DNA of 9,905 nucleotides from CAYVUV01 sp964455095 (lineage in GTDB: Bacteria > Desulfobacterota > Binatia > HRBIN30 > CADEER01): assembly GCA_964455095.1 (NCBI GenBank), contig CAYVUV010000018.1:1-9905 (forward strand). The letters run 5' to 3'. The position numbers and the translations under genes are program-made. The notes below the pieces were generated by a model, which saw nothing but the letters and a program-made list of their open reading frames with translations, searched no databases and was not told the DNA's origin. Shown piece by piece: positions 7,078 to 9,905 of the stretch; position 1 is the first letter of the stretch; each line of letters starts with the position of its first letter.

Positions 7078-7238
7078 TCCTCTCCCGGATGGGAGAGGAG
7101 CAAGGTGAGGGGGATTCAATAGTGCCGAAGGCCACCGCATTGGTTTGCGGTCCTGGAACCATGCGACAAAAGCAGAGGTAGGCTTCGCCTCACCATCTCA
7201 TCCCCCTCATCCTGTCCTTCTCCCATCCGGGAGAAGGA
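7078..7238. repeat. Inverted pair of REP-like elements (family A)
   Basis: Two imperfect copies of a roughly 40-base element face each other. The left copy (7078-7116) has a 9-bp stem TCCTCTCCC/GGGAGAGGA with loop GGAT, then the head TGAGGGGGATT (7106-7116). The right copy (7200-7238) begins with the inverted head ATCCCCCTCA (7200-7209) and ends in a 10-bp stem TCCTTCTCCC/GGGAGAAGGA (7215-7224 and 7229-7238) with loop ATCC. Heads face inward and hairpins outward, with 83 bases between the heads. This is the architecture of REP doublets (REPINs), which are moved by REP-associated transposases. Read through by RNA polymerase, the pair could fold into a long stem affecting the exporter/LolA-like transcript. 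Confidence 0.85.
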
Positions 7239-7369
7239 ACCCTCGTGCGACACGTCGTTGCCATTCTGAAACGCGGGATTCGGACAGACCCTCCCCCGTT
7301 CCCATTTGGCGCGCGGCGCGAAATCCGTTATTGGCGAGGGCTCGCGCGCTGGGCTGCGCGCGCTGACAC

Positions 7370-7375
7370 AGGAGG
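7370..7375 (+). promoter_or_regulatory. Ribosome binding site of the LolA-like gene
   Basis: AGGAGG lies six bases before the ATG at 7382 and fixes the start of the LolA-like gene. Confidence 0.85.
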
Positions 7376-7381
7376 GGTGCC

Positions 7382-8155
7382 ATGGAGACACGGAGATATC
7401 GCGGGTTCTCGCTCGCGCTGGCCGGCGCGCTGCTGCTGACGGCCGGGGGCCCGGCGCGGGCGGCCGACGAGGCGGCGAGGGATCTGGTCAAGAAGGTCCT
7501 CGAGACGCTGCCGAAGGCGCCGCTGACGGCGAACATGAAGCTCACCATCGCCGACGGTGCGACACGCGAGCTCGAGCTGCACCACAAGTTCATCAACGGG
7601 GCGCGCGCCAACTATCTCGAAGTGAAGTCGCCCCCCGAGTTGGCGGGGATCCGCTTTCTCTTCCTGCAGCCGCTCGACGGCCCCAACGAGCAGTACATCA
7701 AGGTCGCCGCCAGCCGCTCGGTCGTCCAGGTCTCGTACGAGATCCGCACGCAGCCGTTCCTCGGCTCGACCTTCTACGTCTCCGACCTGGTCGAGCCCAA
7801 GATCGGCGACTTCGACTACGCCTTCGTCGGCGAGGAAGAAGTGCTCGGCCGCAAGTGCAAGCTGGTGCAGGCGACGCCCAAGAACCCCGCCGGCGAGCTC
7901 TACAGCAAGACCGTGCTGGCGCTCGATCCGACCGATCTCCTGATCCTCAAGCGCCAGTTCTTCGATACCAAGGGTCAGCTGGCCAAGGTCTGGACGATCG
8001 ACAAGGTCGAGAAGATCGACGGCAACTGGACCCTGCTCCAACAGACCATGACCAACGTGCCGGAGAAGGCCAGCTCCAAGCTCGAGGTGGTCGAGATCAA
8101 GTACGGCGTCGAGCTCAAGGACATGATGTTCACGCCGAAGTACCTGCTGCGCTGA
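7382..8155 (+). CDS. Outer-membrane lipoprotein-sorting (LolA-like) periplasmic protein
   Basis: This 257-aa protein has a signal peptide (METRRYRGFS, hydrophobic stretch 9-22, cleavage probably after ARA at 27), so it is periplasmic. The mature part fits the LolA-like fold of the uncharacterised outer-membrane lipoprotein-sorting family (PF17131 type). It shows an early NYLEVKSPPELAGIRFLFL segment, a central PFLGSTFYVSDLVEP block, a GRKCKLVQATPKN strand, and the end Y-G-V-E-L-K-D-x-M-F-T-P-K-Y-L. A half-barrel of this fold binds acyl chains or hydrophobic ligands. Members are often encoded beside RND/MMPL exporters, as here, so it probably accepts or delivers the exporter's cargo across the periplasm. 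It has no lipobox Cys and is therefore probably soluble. It has a strong ribosome binding site, and the intervening repeats leave it open whether it shares the exporter's transcript. Confidence 0.92.
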   Translation: METRRYRGFSLALAGALLLTAGGPARAADEAARDLVKKVLETLPKAPLTANMKLTIADGATRELELHHKFINGARANYLEVKSPPELAGIRFLFLQPLDGPNEQYIKVAASRSVVQVSYEIRTQPFLGSTFYVSDLVEPKIGDFDYAFVGEEEVLGRKCKLVQATPKNPAGELYSKTVLALDPTDLLILKRQFFDTKGQLAKVWTIDKVEKIDGNWTLLQQTMTNVPEKASSKLEVVEIKYGVELKDMMFTPKYLLR

Positions 8156-8167
8156 TCGAACAAATCG

Positions 8168-8202
8168 GCATCGCCGCGGCGCACCGGGCGTCGCGGCGAT
8201 GC
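8168..8202. terminator. Long hairpin between convergent genes, probable bidirectional terminator
   Basis: The arms 8168-8182 and 8188-8202 pair over 15 positions (outer part GCATCGCCGCG/CGCGGCGATGC, with one G-T wobble inside) around the loop ACCGG. It starts 13 bases after the LolA-like stop and ends 14 bases before the stop codon of the convergent acyl-CoA ligase. No good T-run follows on the plus strand; on the minus strand ATTTGTTC follows. Position and stem strength support termination for one or both genes. Confidence 0.65.
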
Positions 8203-8215
8203 GAATTCGCCCCGC

Positions 8216-9766
8216 TCAGATCGCGCGCTCGCGCCCCTGCCAATAGGGGTCGCGCAGCTTGCGCTTGTAGAGCTTGCCGTTGGGATCGCGCGGCATCGCC
8301 TCGACGAAGTCGATCGAGCGCGGGCACTTGTACTTGGCCATGTGCGCGGCGCAGAAGGCGAGGATCTCGTCCGCCAGCGCCGGGCCAGGCACGACACCGG
8401 GAGCCGGCTCGACCACGGCCTTGACCTCTTCGCCCCAATCCTCGTTCGGAATGCCGAAGACGGCCGCGTCGGCGATCTTGGGGTGGGTGAGCAGCTCGGA
8501 CTCGACCTCGGACGGATAGATGTTCACTCCGCCGGAGATGATCATGTCGATCTTGCGGTCGCACAGGAACAGGTAGCCCTGTTCGTTCAGATAGCCGATG
8601 TCGCCGACGGTGAAGAAGCCGCCGCGCCGGTTGGCGTCGGTCTTCTCCTTGTCCTTGTGGTACTCGAACTCCGCCGCCCCGAGGGCCATGTAGACGGTGC
8701 CCGGCTGACCGGTCGGGCAGTCCTTGCCTTCGTCGTCGAGGACGCGGATCTCGGAGCTCGGCCAGGCGCGGCCGACCGTGCCCGGATACTGCAGCCATTC
8801 CTCCGGAGTGACCAGCGTGCCGCCGCCTTCGCTGGCGGCGTAGTACTCGTAGATCACCGGACCCCACCACGCCAGCATGCGGCGCTTGACGTCGACCGGA
8901 CACGGCGCCGCGGCGTGCACCATGTGCTCGAGCGACGACACGTCGTAGCGCGCCTTGACCTCTTCGGGCAGGGCCAGCAAGCGGTGGAACTGCGTCGGCA
9001 CCATATGGCTGGTGGTGACGCGGTAGCGCTGGATCGCGTCGAGGCAGGCCTCGGGCGTCCACTTGTCCATCAGCACCACCGTATGCCCGTAGTGCAGCGA
9101 GGAGCCGGTGAACATCAGCACGGCGGTGTGGTAGAGCGGCGAGCCGACCAGGTGCACCTGATCGCCGCCGGCCGGCACGCCGAACATGCCGAGGAACATG
9201 GCGTACATCGAGAAGACGGCATCGGGATCGTACGGCGCCAGCGCGCGGCGCACGCCCTTGGGCCGCCCGGTGGTGCCCGAGGTGTAGTTCATCACCTGCC
9301 CGGCGACGCGGTCGGGCGGCATCGCCGTCGGTTGCCCGGCCTTGAGCTGCTCGAGCGGCGTGAAGCCGTCGATCGCCCCGACCGAGAGGCGCGCCGCGGC
9401 AGGCAATTTCGCTTCGTCCGCCGCTGTCCGGCAGGCGGCGCCGAAGCGCGCGTCGGCGACGAACGCCTTGGCCTCGGAGTCGGCGAGGATGTAGGCGATT
9501 TCCGCCGCGGTCAGGTGGTGATTGATCGGCGTCAGATACCAGCCCGCCTGCCCCGCGGCGAGATACATCTCGATCATGGCGGCGCCGTTGGGCAGCACGG
9601 TGGCGACGCAATCGCCCTGCGTGAGCCCGCGCGCGCGCAACCCGTGCACGATCTGATTGGCGGCGGCGAGCAGCGCCCCGGCGGTCACCTGGCGGCCGTC
9701 GGGGTCGATCAGCGCGACGTGCTCGGGATCACTTTGGGCGAGATTCCAGAAACCGTATTCGGACAT
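8216..9766 (-). CDS. Acyl-CoA ligase (class I adenylate-forming enzyme)
   Basis: This is a 516-aa cytoplasmic enzyme that activates a carboxylic acid as acyl-AMP and transfers it to CoA. Motifs seen in order: YTSGTTGRPKG at 161-171 (ATP phosphate loop), YYAASEGGG at 308-316 with E313 at the A5 position, GDIGYL at 388-393 with D389 (ribose contact), DRKIDMIISGGVNIYPSEVE at 403-422 (hinge and A8), and PNGKLYKRKLRDPYW at 495-509 with catalytic Lys498. All key residues are present and the length is normal. The C-terminus resembles fatty-acid, bile-acid or steroid side-chain CoA ligases of the FadD/BaiB type, but the substrate cannot be read from sequence. The start chosen is the ATG at 9766, preceded by GAGGTG five bases upstream. 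A longer frame to 9844 adds 26 residues that merely translate a REP-like repeat. Confidence 0.95.
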   Translation of the reverse strand: MSEYGFWNLAQSDPEHVALIDPDGRQVTAGALLAAANQIVHGLRARGLTQGDCVATVLPNGAAMIEMYLAAGQAGWYLTPINHHLTAAEIAYILADSEAKAFVADARFGAACRTAADEAKLPAAARLSVGAIDGFTPLEQLKAGQPTAMPPDRVAGQVMNYTSGTTGRPKGVRRALAPYDPDAVFSMYAMFLGMFGVPAGGDQVHLVGSPLYHTAVLMFTGSSLHYGHTVVLMDKWTPEACLDAIQRYRVTTSHMVPTQFHRLLALPEEVKARYDVSSLEHMVHAAAPCPVDVKRRMLAWWGPVIYEYYAASEGGGTLVTPEEWLQYPGTVGRAWPSSEIRVLDDEGKDCPTGQPGTVYMALGAAEFEYHKDKEKTDANRRGGFFTVGDIGYLNEQGYLFLCDRKIDMIISGGVNIYPSEVESELLTHPKIADAAVFGIPNEDWGEEVKAVVEPAPGVVPGPALADEILAFCAAHMAKYKCPRSIDFVEAMPRDPNGKLYKRKLRDPYWQGRERAI

Positions 9767-9771
9767 TCGAA

Positions 9772-9777
9772 CACCTC
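9772..9777 (-). promoter_or_regulatory. Ribosome binding site of the acyl-CoA ligase gene
   Basis: GAGGTG on the minus strand lies five bases before the ATG at 9766, with a further GGAGG just upstream. It decides the start against the ATG at 9844, which lies within the repeat pair. Confidence 0.7.
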
Positions 9778-9788
9778 GCCTCCGACTT

Positions 9789-9878
9789 CCCCCTTTGGCA
9801 AAGGGGGACTGAGGGGGATTTTCCGTACATGGATCCGCCTTCAAAATCCCCCCTACCCCCCCTTTGCCAAAGGGGGGG
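9789..9878. repeat. Inverted pair of REP-like elements (family B)
   Basis: The left copy has the hairpin CCCCCTTT-GGC-AAAGGGGG (9789-9807) followed by the head TGAGGGGGATT (9810-9820). The right copy is inverted, with head AATCCCCCCTA (9845-9855) followed by the hairpin CCCCCCCTTT-GCC-AAAGGGGGGG (9856-9878). Heads face inward, 24 bases apart, and hairpins face outward, as in the pair at 7078-7238. It lies just upstream of the acyl-CoA ligase, probably in or near its promoter region. The poly-G/C runs may contain sequencing errors. Confidence 0.85.
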
Positions 9879-9905
9879 CCCGGAGCGGCGCGAGCGCGGG
9901 GGGAG
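9879..9905. other. Right-end GC-rich tail
   Basis: The last 27 bases are GC-rich and end in a G-run. No gene or motif is visible. The sequence ends immediately beyond a repeat pair, consistent with assembly breaking at a multicopy element. Confidence 0.5.

Larger units (their letters stand above)
7040..7381. other. Intergenic region between exporter and LolA-like gene
   Basis: These 342 bases hold no gene. They contain the post-stop hairpin (7041-7057), an inverted pair of REP-like elements (7078-7238) and a short GC hairpin at 7343-7362 (7-bp stem, loop TGGGCT). The ribosome binding site AGGAGG of the next gene is at 7370-7375. I could not identify a convincing promoter. Confidence 0.7.

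Noticed and set aside
7259..7287. Possible sigma70 promoter before the LolA-like gene starting at TTGCCA
   Set aside because: No acceptable -10 hexamer at 16-18 bases.
7343..7362. GC hairpin just upstream of the LolA-like ribosome binding site as a riboswitch or thermometer
   Set aside because: It is a simple 7-bp alternating GC stem that does not cover the ribosome binding site, and chance occurrence is likely in such GC-rich DNA.
9767..9844. 26-residue N-terminal extension of the acyl-CoA ligase
   Set aside because: It translates the family B repeat (giving the spurious peptide QSPFAKGG); the downstream ATG at 9766 has its own ribosome binding site and the normal family N-terminus.

Overview
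The window is about 10 kb of very GC-rich bacterial DNA with four protein-coding genes. The coding style, the signal peptides, the RND exporter with a LolA-like partner and the CYKVK repeats suggest an uncultured Gram-negative lineage, perhaps deltaproteobacterial or Binatota-like. That placement is inference, because the window has no rRNA or other marker gene. Both ends run into low-complexity G/C homopolymers and the right end stops just after a repeat pair, so this may be most of a metagenomic contig that broke at repeats.

Layout: 1-73 is G/C homopolymer with no gene. 74-4006 (minus) is a secreted 1310-aa penicillin acylase-family Ntn hydrolase. Its catalytic scaffold carries two related beta-rich insertions, an array of four CYKVK repeats and a C-terminal thrombospondin type 3-like calcium-binding tail. 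4007-4324 is the divergent intergenic region, with one inverted repeat that could be an operator. 4325-7039 (plus) is an RND/MMPL-type exporter fused to a CRP-like cyclic nucleotide-binding domain. 7040-7381 holds an inverted pair of REP-like elements. 7382-8155 (plus) is an outer-membrane lipoprotein-sorting (LolA-like) periplasmic protein. 8168-8202 is a long hairpin between convergent genes. 8216-9766 (minus) is an acyl-CoA ligase, and upstream of it at 9789-9878 lies a second inverted pair of REP-like elements.

The exporter and the LolA-like protein probably form one envelope transport unit for a lipid or other hydrophobic cargo, with possible cyclic-nucleotide control through the fused domain. 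The acylase is divergently transcribed from them and the acyl-CoA ligase is convergent. A shared lipid or acyl-group theme is possible, but nothing in the sequence proves a single pathway. The least ordinary things here are the mosaic acylase, the exporter with a nucleotide sensor, and two REP-like pairs that differ in hairpin but share an identical 11-nt head motif and the same topology.
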